From positions 12,822,850 to 12,886,849 of the forward strand of contig NC_134029.1 of assembly GCF_964204645.1 (NCBI RefSeq): 64,000 nucleotides of DNA. Reading direction: 5' to 3'. The position numbers and the translations under genes were made by a program. A model generated the notes under the pieces. The model was not told where the DNA came from and did not search any database. It saw only the letters and a program-made list of their open reading frames with translations. This document shows, one piece after another, positions 32,536 to 43,827 of this stretch (position 1 is its first letter; the number at the start of each line of letters is the position of its first letter). The stretch is from Tubulanus polymorphus. Taxonomy: Eukaryota; Nemertea; Palaeonemertea; Tubulaniformes; Tubulanidae.

Positions 32536-35199
32536 GATAGATGAAAACACAAACAAATTTATGCCAGTTCACATGATTTATTTCTGAATGCAAATTCCTC
32601 ACTGAACAAATTGATGCATGATATTTACAGATCAACCGATTGTTAACGAAATTACGGATCAAAACATCGCACGAAGAGCAGGTGTGACAGACAATAGTCC
32701 CCTATTCTTGAATCTTCTTATAGGGATTTCAGGTCACGTGATCAAAATGTGTCATAATTAGCGTTTTCCTCGCTTCAAATTTTTATTCACTTACAAAAAA
32801 CGCATTTTATATCAGATTGAAACCAAACTTGCTCAGTATACTCAATTTACCGGTTATTTGTTGTGGTGTAAATTTCATGAGTGTATCTTGCGTAGTTACA
32901 GAGGAATAAATCGTAGTTCAGCGCGCATCGCCGGATTTCTAGGAAACAAAATGGCGGCCATGTTTGAACATGCATTTTTCAATCACGTGAAAACCGCATG
33001 CAATTTTTTAGGTCAAATCCGCAAGCCCACTGCTGATTAGCTGATTATTTGACCTCAGAACATTTTAAAAACATTTCTCGGCTATAACGTAGTGATGCGT
33101 ACTTTTTTGCCCGGCCGTGTTTTTGCTATTTTCAAGCGATGAACGTATTTCAAAGCTTCAATAAGCGAAAATTATAATAATTGACAAAAAGTACACCCAT
33201 ACGTTTCAAAATTGAATACTTAATTAATCATTTTCTGTAATTACTTTTATGATTGATTTAGTAGTCTTTCGCGGATTTTGACCTAAAGTTGGCGAGGCGC
33301 TTAAAATTGTTTACATCCGGGTCACTTCCGGCTCAACACAGGCTGCCAGCGGATCAATTAAAACACTTCCTGGTTCGTTTTTGCTACTCTAAATGGCAAA
33401 TTAGCAACTAAAACGACAATGTTACTCATTAAATTCATTCTTTATTAAGAAATCGGCCAAGTTTAAGTAAAATAATGGCTATCGAATGGCAAATTTTTTA
33501 GTATTTTCCATCAGAATCCAGGCCTTGTCTTGCTCAAATTTTTTCCCAACCAAAAATTTACTTTTCCCGATCTCCTTTGCCTAATAAGTTGAAATATTCG
33601 TCTTGACTATTAATGGAAATGCTAGGATAGCTCCTGAAATGAATATTTACTTATTTGTCTTTCTTTTTTTGACTCGAGGCCTCCTAGTCCAAGGCCTACC
33701 ACTGCAATGTAACTGCCGCCAGTAGTGCAGTAGGCCTAAAACACCCAATCAATGGTTTTTCGAGCCAAATGATGTTGGTCACCTAAATCTAACCTCTTAT
33801 AGGCCTACGTAGGTCTATCCTCTTGATGTTGTTGAATATATTATTCAAAATCAGAAAAAAACTATGTAACAAAGGCCTTGAGATTTTGCGTTTTAGTAAA
33901 AAAGACTTTCGGCTCCCGAAACCTCCATCAATAGGCAAACCAATACAGCTTTGATGACTATGAGGTATTAATGTTTCATGGGTGGCCATACTGATGAGTG
34001 AAACATTTTATGTTAGGAATATTTTCACGTTGTGAAATGATAGATGTGAATACGGTTGTCCTAATGTTCATGATTGTGCATCTTATCTTCTGGGATCAAT
34101 ATTTACAGACTAATACTTTGTCTCATACATTCACGAGCTAGTTTGTCACCATTCTTATTCATTAGAAGAAACTTCCTGGAAAAAGACCTTTCATTAGATA
34201 CCAAACATGACATACTTTGTTGAAATTGGTCACTTCCGATGAAATATCAACATAAAACAAGATGGCCGCCTTCTTGCGAGCCACAATCTGAGATATCATG
34301 ATATAGATATTTTTTCGAGATGCCTTTTAAGGATCTCTGAAAGAATAACAAGGGTTTACACATTCATTTTAATAGATTCATTTTTTCTGAACTTGATAAA
34401 TCTCTTCAAATGCTTGTCTGATTCTTCTGCGGCAAGTGAGGATCTGAAAATATAATGATTATTATTAGTATCTGAGCATCTCAAAATGCAGGAATATGAT
34501 CTTAGGAACATTGAGATATTCTAGAAGAGGAGTTATTGCTAACAATATAGGTCTAAAGGCCATATCGAATGAGTTATTTACAATTAAGTGGAAGTTAATT
34601 AGATTCAAGATGGCCGCCTCAATACTCACCTTTTGGTTACCACGGTAACCGGTATAACCTAGAAGTTCGATGTCTTCATTGTATTTACCTCAAAATTGAT
34701 ATTGGATGTATTCCAGTATCATTTATCTTGAAAAAGAAACTCTCATATAGTGTATTAATGGTATTGTAGTGTGTATTAATTAACTAATAAGTATGCAAAT
34801 TAGCCTAATTTACATATTTGCATAAATACTTCTAGAATCTCAAAACTCTTTTTACCGACGACATACTGAGCAAGTTTGGTTTCAATCAGATAGAAATTCT
34901 GGGAGATATATTAGTTTTAATGTTGAATTTACTACTTTAATCAGGCTAAAAAGCTGTAAAACCTAGACACTTCCTGTCTGACTCTTTAATTGAAAATGAA
35001 CTAGAGTGTATTGCGCAATACAATGACAAATATACCCCAAATTTCCAGGTAAGCGATTTTTTCTACCGGCCACAGTTAGGTTTCGCTCTGCGCATGTTCT
35101 GAATATACCGGAAGTAAACAAACCGTGACGTACGCGGAAGTAAAGTTCAGCACATGTTAGTCGCAATTGAAATTAATTCTTTTCTCTCTTTCTTCTATT

Positions 35200-36385
35200 C
35201 TATATGAAATACGTGTGCCACAAATGATGTTTTTTCATGTCAAATGTATTTTGGACAAAAAGGAAGATCCAATACTCAGAACAGTAGTTGCCAAATCTGG
35301 TAGTCATCTCTTGACCGATGAGGGATTGCGGTCCTTGAAATTAAATTCCTATGTTACTACTAGTGAGTAAGTAGTGTGTTGTTTCGGAAGATCTTAAAAC
35401 TCATCTCATACAGTTCTAGACAACATGTATTGTTACTGGATAATAAATCATCCCATGTGCATTTTTTCATTGAACTTTATATCAATATCTTTTGCTCTTT
35501 ATTCAGGTGATGAACAATGGCCCTAGCCCTTGAAGCTGAAAAAAGTATGTATGACTGTACGGTTATTGATTCTTATATAGGCTAATAACCCCGATTGTCG
35601 CAGGAAACAAATCACGATACAAAAATAATCTGTTCAAGAAAGTATGTAGGCCTAGTACTTTGATAACTTTTCTCGTTTTTCATTTACTCTTGAGACTCCT
35701 CATAAAATCTATTTGATTACTAGATAAATTTTGAAAACAAAGATATGATCATTGGCGGCTACAACAAGGATGGTAATCATTGGGTTCTGGTTGTAAGTAG
35801 AATTATAATTATTTGATAATTTCGGTATTTATTTGTCAAATATTAAGTATTTAGAAATAATGCATTTTTTTATTCATATTAGATGATCAAGCCCAAAAAC
35901 TATGAAATCGTCTAGGCCCTACCTTGATCCGTTTGGAGCATCTGATTTTAAAAAAGCTCAAGCACTGAAGAATATTAAGTAAGAAATCATTATGAAAACT
36001 GCGTTATTCTCTATCGATGTCAATGTATTATGTATAATTTCCAAACTATTTCTCATCTCACTGTAAGGTCTTACTTGACTTACTGAGCCACAGCCCTTGG
36101 TAGACATGACATTGATGATATTGAATGGTCCATAATCGAACCGCCTCACCAGAAACAACTTGATGGGCATAGTTGTGACGTGCTGACTATTTTGGTAGGA
36201 TTGATTTGTTTAATTTCAATATTATTGATTATTGTTCAACAAATCTCATTCAATTACATATGTGTATTCAACAGTATGCTGGCAGTGTTCTTCAAGGTAC
36301 CGACACAACCCATATTTCAACAGTAAATGCAAATTCACATCGTTGGACATCAGCCGCTGCACTAGTTAATGAATCAGGTAGGCCC
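35200..36385 (+). pseudogene. Ulp1/SENP-like (C48) cysteine protease of element D, decayed, multi-exon
   Basis: Short splice-bounded exons spell a Ulp1 fold. An N-terminal part LLTDEGLRSLKLNSYVTTS (to 35366) is followed by a broken ALALEAEK (about 35520), NKSRYKNNLFKK (about 35605), then IIGGYNKDGNHWVLV with the catalytic His of the HW motif at 35778-35780 and donor GTAAGT at 35793, then YLDPFGASDF with the catalytic Asp at 35926-35928, then PPHQKQLDGHSCDVLTI with oxyanion Gln and nucleophile Cys (36174-36176), then VLQGTDTTHISTVNA. All four active-site residues survive, but stops (for example TAG before YLDP) and frame changes show it is not functional as it stands. Ulp1 domains are carried by several MULE and other DNA transposons. 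Confidence 0.75.
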
Positions 36386-36637
36386 TCGACCTTACAGTTA
36401 TTAAATTCAAAGTTCATTATAATGCAATCCTTTTTTATTTTAATGCCAGTGCTCGCTAAATGCCATTTCAGAGAACCAAATTGCCCAATCTAACTCAAAT
36501 TTGATGAAAGTTCCATTCTTTATAATGCCAATTTTGTTATTATGCCATGTTTTCCATTTGCCGCAACAGTGTTCTAATAGCCTACTGTATAGGCTTACAC
36601 AAACTGATTGGCTATCTTTCTCCTTTTATCCTAGATG

Positions 36638-36925
36638 ATATAAGTAACATATGCCATGTCTGTGGAAATGAAAATGGCAAGTCTTCTGATTGGGTAAGTA
36701 TAACTTGAATAGATTTAGGTGAGATAAATTAAAAAGACCAAAAGAATATACAATGTACCAAGGGAATTATGGCTAGTAATTGCAGGGAGGGTCAAAGTCA
36801 TGTTTTGTGTTTTGATTGTTAAGACAGAAGCACCCACAGATAAATGAACATTAATCAATATCAATATACAGTTCTGTTATTTCTTTTCTAGGAGGAATGT
36901 AGTTAGTTACCTAATCGTTGGTGGT
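36638..36925 (+). pseudogene. Start of a PHD-like zinc finger exon pair, element D
   Basis: After a TATCCTAG acceptor, 36638-36690 reads ISNICHVCGNENGKSSDW and ends at a GTAAGT donor. The next candidate exon (acceptor TTTTCTAG, about 36894) begins EEC and then stops. C-x2-C followed by W is the usual start of a PHD finger. The rest is missing. It probably belonged to the same protein as the Ulp1 domain. Confidence 0.45.
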
Positions 36926-37503
36926 AAGCTTTTTATAATCGGATGGGCTTATACCAACGTTAGGGATGACAAGGACCAAAACACAGTTGAAAAAAGTAAC
37001 ACTTCAAAAATATACTTTCTATTCACTTCAGTCCACAATTAATGGCTTAATTCACAAACTAACACAGGTACCTTTCGAAATAATCCAATTTTATGTATGT
37101 TTCGAGTGATTAATCAACATTATTTTAAAAAAATTAATTAATTTCTCCACAAATTTCGCCATTGGCCGCCATTTCTCTGTATTGCACATGTGGCATGATA
37201 AGACAAGGGGACCTACAAGGATTTATATAAAACTTCCGAGAAGAAACGACAATTTTTATTTTTGATGGTTTTCCAACTTTTATTTCAAGTCTTCGTGTTT
37301 TCCATAATAAATAATGAAATAATAAATTTCTGGTAAAAGAAAAATGTGAATAAGTGTTGATTTTTTAATTTTTTTTAAGGAAGTGGATATTTTGCCAATG
37401 CGGCATTATTTTAGTAAACGCTATTTTGCCAATGGCTCGTTCTGATTGGCTGAAATATATTGTGACGTCATACGGGATTTTCCGACACTAATTCCAACTA
37501 AAA

Positions 37504-38814
37504 ATGGCGCGTTCTTCAACTTCGTCGGGGATTTTCAAAGTTGGAGACAAATTTTCGTCTTTTGACGATGTTTTGGCTGCTATAAAGTTGTTCGAAGATG
37601 AGCAACTTATGTCGTATTGGCGACGTCACACTCGTTTACTGGATGGCGCACCAAAGAGTACACCAAAGACAAATGAGAACGCTATAAAATACTATCAAGT
37701 ATATTATCACTGTTTGAAAGGGGGAAAGAAACACAAGACATGCAGCAAGGGCTTGAGACCAAACCAGAAGTATGTATATATCACTAAGGTCTATCACTAA
37801 ATTGATTTTGTGGTTACTACTTAGAATCTCATGTACAGTGGGATCGGACTTAGAACCAGGATTGGACTTTGAGTAGGCCTACTGAAAATTCTTCATTATT
37901 CCTTCTCTCATTATTTTCCATTTTTACGTTCTAATTATATCCACATAATAAACACATAATGCTAAAAAAAAGTTGGCAAAATCAATATCTAAGATGTAGA
38001 TTGCCATTAGAAGTTTAGATGGCAATATTTATGTCTTGATATTTAGGGATTATTATTGGAATGCGACTGTCTTGTTGTGCAAAGATATTTTGACAGCTGA
38101 GCAACCACTAGCGCCATCTATCGAACATAAATTGAAGCTTTTGTCAGCTTATAGAGCCACCAATATATAAGGACCAATATATAATGATATATAATAGAAC
38201 ATTAAGCTTTTCGGCGTTGGTGACTTAATATAATGAAGGAATAATGGATATGAATAATGAAAAAAAACCTCATCAACTTTTGACATTTGAGGTGACAGTA
38301 AACTGATACCTTAATTCTATAGGCTTTATAGCTGCAGTAAGACCATCACAACATTAATATGTTCGCAACATTATTTCTAGGTATCGTTCTTTCTAAAACA
38401 GCTTTAAACTCTCGTTCTCTGTTTTTTATGGGCCTTTTTAATCATGTTTTCCTTTCCCTGTATTTACAGGACATTCCGTCAAGATTGTGAATCATGTGTT
38501 CACTTCCGCGCTTCAAAGGATGGACAACATCTTGTGGTGACATATCTGAATACTACACATAACCATGAATGCACAGAGGGGGCATATGCTTTTATCCCTA
38601 AGTGTCGGAAATTAGATGAAAAAGAGACAATCGAAGTTAACAATATTCTAAAGACCAGACCGAACAAAAAAATCTTACAAGATCACATCAGGAGCATTTC
38701 TGGCAAGAAGTTAACTTTGCGTGATATTCAAAACCTACAGAAAAGATTAAAGGGGACGCCAGGTGACTTAGAAGAGATTTTAAACAGTCTCATTTCTGAA
38801 AGAGGTAATTATGA
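37504..38814 (+). CDS. MULE protein, exons 1-2: FAR1/GCM-type zinc DNA-binding domain
   Basis: Exon 1 is 37504-37769 (ATG in AAAATGGCGCG, donor GTATGT) and exon 2 is 38470-38814 (acceptor TTTACAG, donor GTAATT). Joined in phase they encode FKVGDKFSSFDDVLAAIKLF, a YYHCLKGG...C segment, RQDCESCVHFRASKDG, then LVVTYLNTTHNHE. The C...C...HNH pattern is the WRKY/GCM1-type finger found in FAR1 and FLYWCH-like transposases and in ZSWIM3-like animal proteins. It should bind the element ends. A linker rich in K/E follows (KLDEKETIEVNNILKTRPNK). The first ATG lies 125 bp inside the left terminus, so the TIR probably holds the promoter. No frameshift is seen in these exons. Confidence 0.82.
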
Positions 38815-39273
38815 TTCATTTCAGATTCATTTCAGTGATTTATATAGCGGCTTTGTTTACCTATCATAATTTTTTCCATTCTATCGGACTGTAAACACCA
38901 TTTTTTCACTTTGAATCTGGCTCATCTTTTTTGGAAAGGATTTTAGTTAGTTATACTGTGAAATCTCCTCTTTCGTTGGCTCCGTCAAGAAAGGGGGATC
39001 GGAATAATCGTTGCCACAGAACCTCTAAAATAACCTAAGATCACGCCGAGATTTACCTAACGTCTTGCTTGCTTTATTCAACACGCCAAAGAGAACACAA
39101 GAATCACTACACAATATGGTGTCACTAAAACGCAGATTTGGACTCGGTAAAAGCCGGATACCGGACTTTACCGGTCCATCACAATACTACGGACCCTATG
39201 AACCAAAGGCCTATAGGCCTACAATATACAGATAGGCGATATTGATAACTAACTTGCCAACTTTTATTTCCAG

Positions 39274-40664
39274 ACGCTACGGTAGAAGTCGTCAGTGATG
39301 ATACCGATATGCTTCGCGCGATATATTATCAGGATAATATCATGAAAAAGAAATTCAAAAAGTATCCAGAACTATTGATAGCAGATGCTACTTACAAGCT
39401 TAATAATCTACGAATGCCAGTTTTTCTACAAATAGTGGTTGACGGAAATGGAGAAAGTGAGATAGTGTCAGTTTTTTTGATCGTCAGCGAAGATCAGGGA
39501 ACGTTAGAGATGTTGCTTGAGATATTTAAGAAACATAACCCTGCCTGGACAAGAACAAAAACTGTTCTTACCGATAAGGACATGACAGAGCGTGCCGTGT
39601 TTAAAAATCTGATGCCTGATGTTAAGTTACAGCTGTGTTTGTTTCATGTCCTCAAATCAATGCGAAGAGAAATACATTGTGAGAAAATGGGCATCCGCAT
39701 CGGAGAGAAAAATGCTTGTCTAGAAATAATTCAAAAAATTGCGTATTCAAAAAATGAAGAAGAATATACGAGCAACGTAGACAAACTCAATAATACTCGA
39801 ATACAGCCCGTTATCGACTATTACAGACATTCTTGGCATGATATCAGATCTGAATGGGTGTTAGGTCTGAAGCAATCCTGTCATTATGGCAATAATACAT
39901 CTAACAGAATTGAAAGCATAAACCAAAAACTGAAGCAGGTTGTGGCGCGATTTTCGAATTTAGAGAATTTCTTTCATGATCTCAAGCTTGTAATTGCTTG
40001 TCTGAGACAGGAACGCGACAGTCGTATTGCAAATGTAATCACCAAGCGTTTGGTTCATTCACATCCCGCCGGTTCACCAGCAGCCATGTACATGGACCTT
40101 CTGACACCTGTTGCGTATCAGCTTGTGATTGATCAAATCAGCTTGGCATCAAAAGTCAGATTCCAAGATGTTGCAGATAATCCCGAATTTGTCGAAATGC
40201 GCACATCACATGGAGTTGCAATGGTATCCTGTGAAACATGTACATGCAAGTATGTGGAATTCAATTCATTACCATGTCGACATATTTTCGCACTTCGCCG
40301 GAAGAGAAATCATCATCTATATACCGATACCAGTGTTGCCGAGCGTTGGAAGATAAGATGTTATATAGATCACAGTCTACAGCAGTATAATTGTACGACG
40401 GAAAATGTCAATGATGCTGAGATACCTATTACACAACTTGGTCAACAACGTCGTAAGACGGCTTTGTCCCAACCACAGAAATATAAAGCTGCATTTGGTG
40501 TTGCTCAACGTCTCGCTACACTCGCAAGTGAAGGTTCGATGACCAAATATAAACAACGCATAAAGGTGCTACGTGATCTTGTTGCACTGTGGGAACAAGA
40601 TAGTCAAGCTGTAGCCATTGAAATTGATCGTGAAGAGGTAATTAATAAGCCAGTTAATAAGTGA
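39274..40664 (+). CDS. MULE transposase exon 3: DDE catalytic domain and SWIM zinc finger
   Basis: The acceptor TTATTTCCAG at 39273 joins in phase 1 with exon 2. The domain has the first Asp in LLIADATYKLNN, the second in TVLTDKDMTERAVF, CLFHVLKSMRREI, and a helical region with SNRIESINQKLKQVVAR that likely supplies the Glu. A SWIM finger VSCETCTCKYVEFNSLPCRH (C-x-C-xn-C-x-H) follows at about 40225-40285, then a basic tail. The chain either stops at TGA 40662-40664 or splices at a GAG|GTAATT donor (40638) to the Ser-rich exon, with matching phase 0. This enzyme would cut and rejoin the element. The coding frame is intact. Confidence 0.9.
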
Positions 40665-40908
40665 AACTAACGATGATTTGCTAGCTAGTTGCAAAAATAA
40701 CCCATGTTGCTTGTGAATTGTTTCGCTTTTTTAGGACTGTTAAAATTGAGTTTTTATGTACATATAGACAGGGGTCATAATCAAGGACCTTGAATCTGCG
40801 GAAACTCATATCTGCAAAAGAAAGATACTTGCCAATTGCATATTTTGTTCATAGCTTTTTTGATGATAATGAGGTAATTATAATGGACCAATTATAATGG
40901 TTCATTCA

Positions 40909-41112
40909 AGCTAAGTCTACACTTGCTTCTTCTACCTGGCTTGTGTATCTATAATACGCTAGAAACAATACAGAGTTTCTGGCAAACCTGAGTCTTAGAA
41001 ACCAGGTGTGGATTCGTACTACCATAGTGAGTAAGTGTAGACGTTACTCGCTGTGGACATAGGTTTTCATCAAACCTGTGTTTACCATTGCAGGTTCAAT
41101 GAGCTAGTGTAG
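40909..41112. mobile_element. Small MITE in an intron of the MULE gene
   Basis: 'agctaagtctacacttgc' at 40909 and 'gctagtgtagacacagct' at about 41093 are imperfect inverted ends (about 14 of 18). The interior repeats 'taagtgtagac'. It lies between exons 3 and 4. Confidence 0.5.
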
Positions 41113-41479
41113 ACACAGCTATATGCTAATTTAAGTTAAATTCCCATTTTTGTTAGTTGAACAATGATTGTTTGTTGCATGAAGTTAATCAACTCCTGTT
41201 AAGTTGCATGTTGTTTCATTTTTTTCACTCCCATAGATGTATGATTGTTATACATTTGTACTTGATAGATGAATCATTTCAAGTAAGTACTTAACATCCT
41301 TCATTTGACCTTCTAAAGAAGAATTGGGATAATATTACACAATTTTGTATACAATTACAGTACTTTGATCCACTTAATGTTGGTAAAAATAAGGAAATCA
41401 AAAATAATAAACGTAGACAATAATTGTGAGATAGGCCCCTACTTGGTGTATGAATGTTGTATATGTTCATCTTTTACAG

Positions 41480-41787
41480 GAAAGCAGCAACGTTCGTTCT
41501 ACAGAAAGATCAGTCGTTTCTGCGTCGTCCGGTAGTAGTTGTAGTATTCAACGACAACAGCCGTCAGTCGTTTCTGCGTCGTCCGGTAGTAGTTGTAGTA
41601 TTCAACGACAACAGCCGTCAGTCGTTTCTGCGTCGTCCGGTAGTAGTTGTAGTATTCAACGACAACAGCCGTCAGTTGTTCCTGCGTCGTCCGGTAGTAG
41701 TAGCTGTAGTATTCAACGACAGATACCACCGTTGATACATCGTCATCAGAAGTTTTCACTTCCACAATCAGTTCACCTCATTGTCAG
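41480..41787 (+). CDS. MULE protein exon 4: Ser-rich linker of four 18-residue repeats
   Basis: The acceptor CTTTTACAG is at 41479 and the donor TGTCAG|GTAATA at 41788. The frame encodes four tandem copies of SVVSASSGSSCSIQRQQP, the last slightly changed with an extra Ser. At DNA level it is a 54-bp minisatellite (41511-41726), nearly identical between copies. It probably forms a flexible linker between catalytic and C-terminal domains. Phase at the exit does not match the next exon, so either a different donor is used or this copy has lost the junction. Confidence 0.55.
41511..41733. repeat. 54-bp coding minisatellite, about four copies
   Basis: Unit starts 'cagtcgtttctgcgtcgtcc' at 41511, 41565, 41619 and, slightly altered, 41673. 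The strict multiple of three keeps the reading frame. Confidence 0.9.
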
Positions 41788-41991
41788 GTAATATATATTA
41801 CTTCTCTTTTTGATAACCCTAAATTTACTTTACTTTAGTTGAAATGATGATTAAACCTGCCCCAATTTGTCCTAAATTACAGTAATTCTTTCTAGGACAG
41901 ATGCAGAGGATCATTCTCCTCAAGTTTGCAAGATTAATGATATGGATTGATGTCATTTCATTTGTATATTCCCATCTATCAACTTTTTCAG

Positions 41992-42151
41992 GTATCAAAG
42001 CTCAAATTACCGCCAGTTAGGAAAGTAAGGGGCAGACCCAAGGGTGCCGAACTAACTGCGGTAGGTATACCAAAAAAGCGATTCAAACCTGCTTCAAAAT
42101 CGATGAAACCAATCCCATATCACAAGAAGTTGCCACAGGAGAAAGACAGAT
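41992..42151 (+). CDS. MULE protein exon 5: AT-hook
   Basis: It lies between acceptor ACTTTTTCAG (41991) and donor GTAAGT (42152). It encodes KLPPVRKVRGRPKGAEL, with the AT-hook core RGRPKG, then a basic proline-containing stretch (KKRFKPASKS). The AT-hook would grip the minor groove of AT-rich DNA. Phase 1 exit fits the following exon exactly. Confidence 0.65.
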
Positions 42152-42232
42152 GTAAGTATTTACCACTCTATTATTTGTTGGGTTCAAGAAATTAGGCCAT
42201 TGTATAATTATGCAGGTCATTTCTATTTTAAG

Positions 42233-42597
42233 GTATGTTAAAATGGTTTGTCAGTGAGTTTGCAGCTAATGCTGCCCTAGAAGGAAAACTTTTGCTGAAA
42301 ACCGATATAAAGAATATTCAACATATTTCTCATGCCTGCAAGGATGATTCAATTTCAATATCCAGGATACGACATTACTTTTGTGAAGAATCGTGGCTGA
42401 TGTTAAAGGCACGAATAACTGAACTGCAAAAGATGGGATGGTTATGTGGATCATGCCATGATGATCTCCATGGAAATCAATTAGCTTGTGATGGCTGCCT
42501 AGAGTGGCATCACCTGAATTGTACCGGCCTTAAAAAGGCTCCTAAACCAAAAAATGGTTTTGTAGCACATGTTATACTAATGCATAGAAAGTTGTGA
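42233..42597 (+). CDS. MULE protein exon 6: C-terminal PHD finger
   Basis: The acceptor TATTTTAAG (42232) joins in phase to give RCMLKWFVSEF. The PHD finger begins WLCGSCHDDLHG, LACDGCLEWHHLNCTGL, matching C4-x-H-C3 ligand order up to the seventh ligand. The last pair (WFCSTC) is present but one frame off, after a run of six A at 42549-42554, with a stop soon after. So this copy, or the assembly at this homopolymer, has a one-base error. PHD fingers read histone tails, which would fit a targeting role (inference). Confidence 0.75.
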
Positions 42598-42610
42598 ATA
42601 CACCCACAAT

Positions 42611-42723
42611 GTAGATTAAAGAAACAATAGCTATTGTTTTTATTCTGACATTTCAATTTGAAATAAATCTCTGAAGATGGGTGGAAGTATTCCACTCGAA
42701 TAGCTATTGTTTTTTTAATCTAC
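42611..42723. repeat. 25-bp inverted repeat in the MULE 3' UTR
   Basis: GTAGATTAAAGAAACAATAG CTATT at 42611-42635 pairs with its reverse complement at 42699-42723 with one mismatch. The loop holds AATAAA (42661-42666), a possible poly(A) signal for the MULE mRNA. Confidence 0.6.
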
Positions 42724-42724
42724 A

Positions 42725-42862
42725 TATGTTCGTTATAACCGATAGTTCGTTATATCAAGTATGAAATTAGTCAACTTGTCTTACTTGGGACGAAATTCTT
42801 TATTTGTTATATCCGATGAATCGTTGTATCCAAGTTCGTTATAACGAGGTTCCACTGTATGT
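42725..42862. repeat. pogo-type MITE fragment
   Basis: The right end reads, on the minus strand, CAGTGGAACCTCGTTATAAC, the usual pogo/Tigger terminus. The left part has 'gttcgttataac' twice but no clear outer end. Confidence 0.5.
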
Positions 42863-43233
42863 ATGTAAAACAAACTTTCAGTTATGACTTAAATAGATTC
42901 TGTTGCCTGAAGTTTGAGATTCCAATGTACAGATAATACAAAACAACCCAACTATAGTCAGTTAAGAGTTTGTTATTGATCATTTATTATTTCATAATCA
43001 TTCATGATATTGTAAGATTGAATGAGAGATCGTTATTAAGAAGGTCCTATTAAGAAAGAAAACCTACGTCTTATTAATTCTAAAAGTATTTATACAGAAT
43101 ATACAACAGTTTTTACGATCCTTACAAATGACTATATATAAACAGAATAACAAAAGTTCTGGTTTCGGCCTTGAGTCAAGTGTATTGTTGATGACCATCG
43201 CTGATTGATACGTACAATCTTACTCATCAATTG

Positions 43234-43414
43234 TACAGCGAACCCCACTTAACTCTGATCATTAGGGACCAATGAGATTAATCTGCTTCATGAGGTATCT
43301 GGATTAAATATAGGCTTAAATATATTTTTCTAAGCATTTTATGAAGTTACTTTGAAAATGATATTCAGATAAACCATAACAATCAAGCTCATCAGATCAA
43401 GTGGAGTGTACTGT
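43234..43414. mobile_element. pogo-type MITE, about 180 bp
   Basis: The left ACAGCGAACCCCACTTAACT and the right AAGTGGAGTGTACTGT are imperfect inverted ends, with TA at the outside. No coding sequence. Confidence 0.5.
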
Positions 43415-43810
43415 TACATAGTCATGTGTTGCATTCTTTTTGATTACTTGGTACTTTATATTTCATTTCTATCTGCTGGTCTGAAATAAATGTATTCAGT
43501 ATGTATCAGAGAAACAGGATATGAGAAATAAATTTTAAAAAATTTTGCGATGCATATATGACATTGTTTTATGTTCTTCCTTTCTCAAGACTTTATTGAG
43601 CTTCTACTCTATGGTGCCAGTATTGTCCATATACAATGATCAACAGTCCAAGCTCGTTGCTTACAGTCTCCCAGGTTTACCTTGGGATGAAAAGTTGCAT
43701 CAATTAGTAGACAAGAATATGATGTAGACTGATGGAAATAGGCCCTTAGAAATACATGGAAAAAAATGCAAAAATAAGTTGTAATGGTTTTATTTTTTAA
43801 TTTGATTATA

Positions 43811-43827
43811 TCGGGATTCGAACCCGA
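43811..43827 (-). promoter_or_regulatory. Isolated tRNA T-arm / Pol III B-box motif at the MULE right end
   Basis: On the minus strand TCGGGTTCGAATCCCGA makes a perfect 5-bp stem with a 7-base TTCGAAT loop. The neighbouring sequence does not fold as a tRNA. It lies 48 bp inside the MULE terminus. Confidence 0.45.

Larger units (their letters stand above)
31389..32697. mobile_element. Element E, about 115-bp terminal inverted repeats, interrupted by a pogo-type element
   Basis: Left arm 31389-31503 (CTGTCTGTCACACCTACTCT...GAGGAATTTGCATTCAGAAA) pairs in reverse with right arm 32583-32697. A lone copy of this end is at 6958-7015. E is split by the pogo element 31507-32327. It has no coding sequence of its own. 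Its right end lies 23 bp from element B. Confidence 0.65.
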
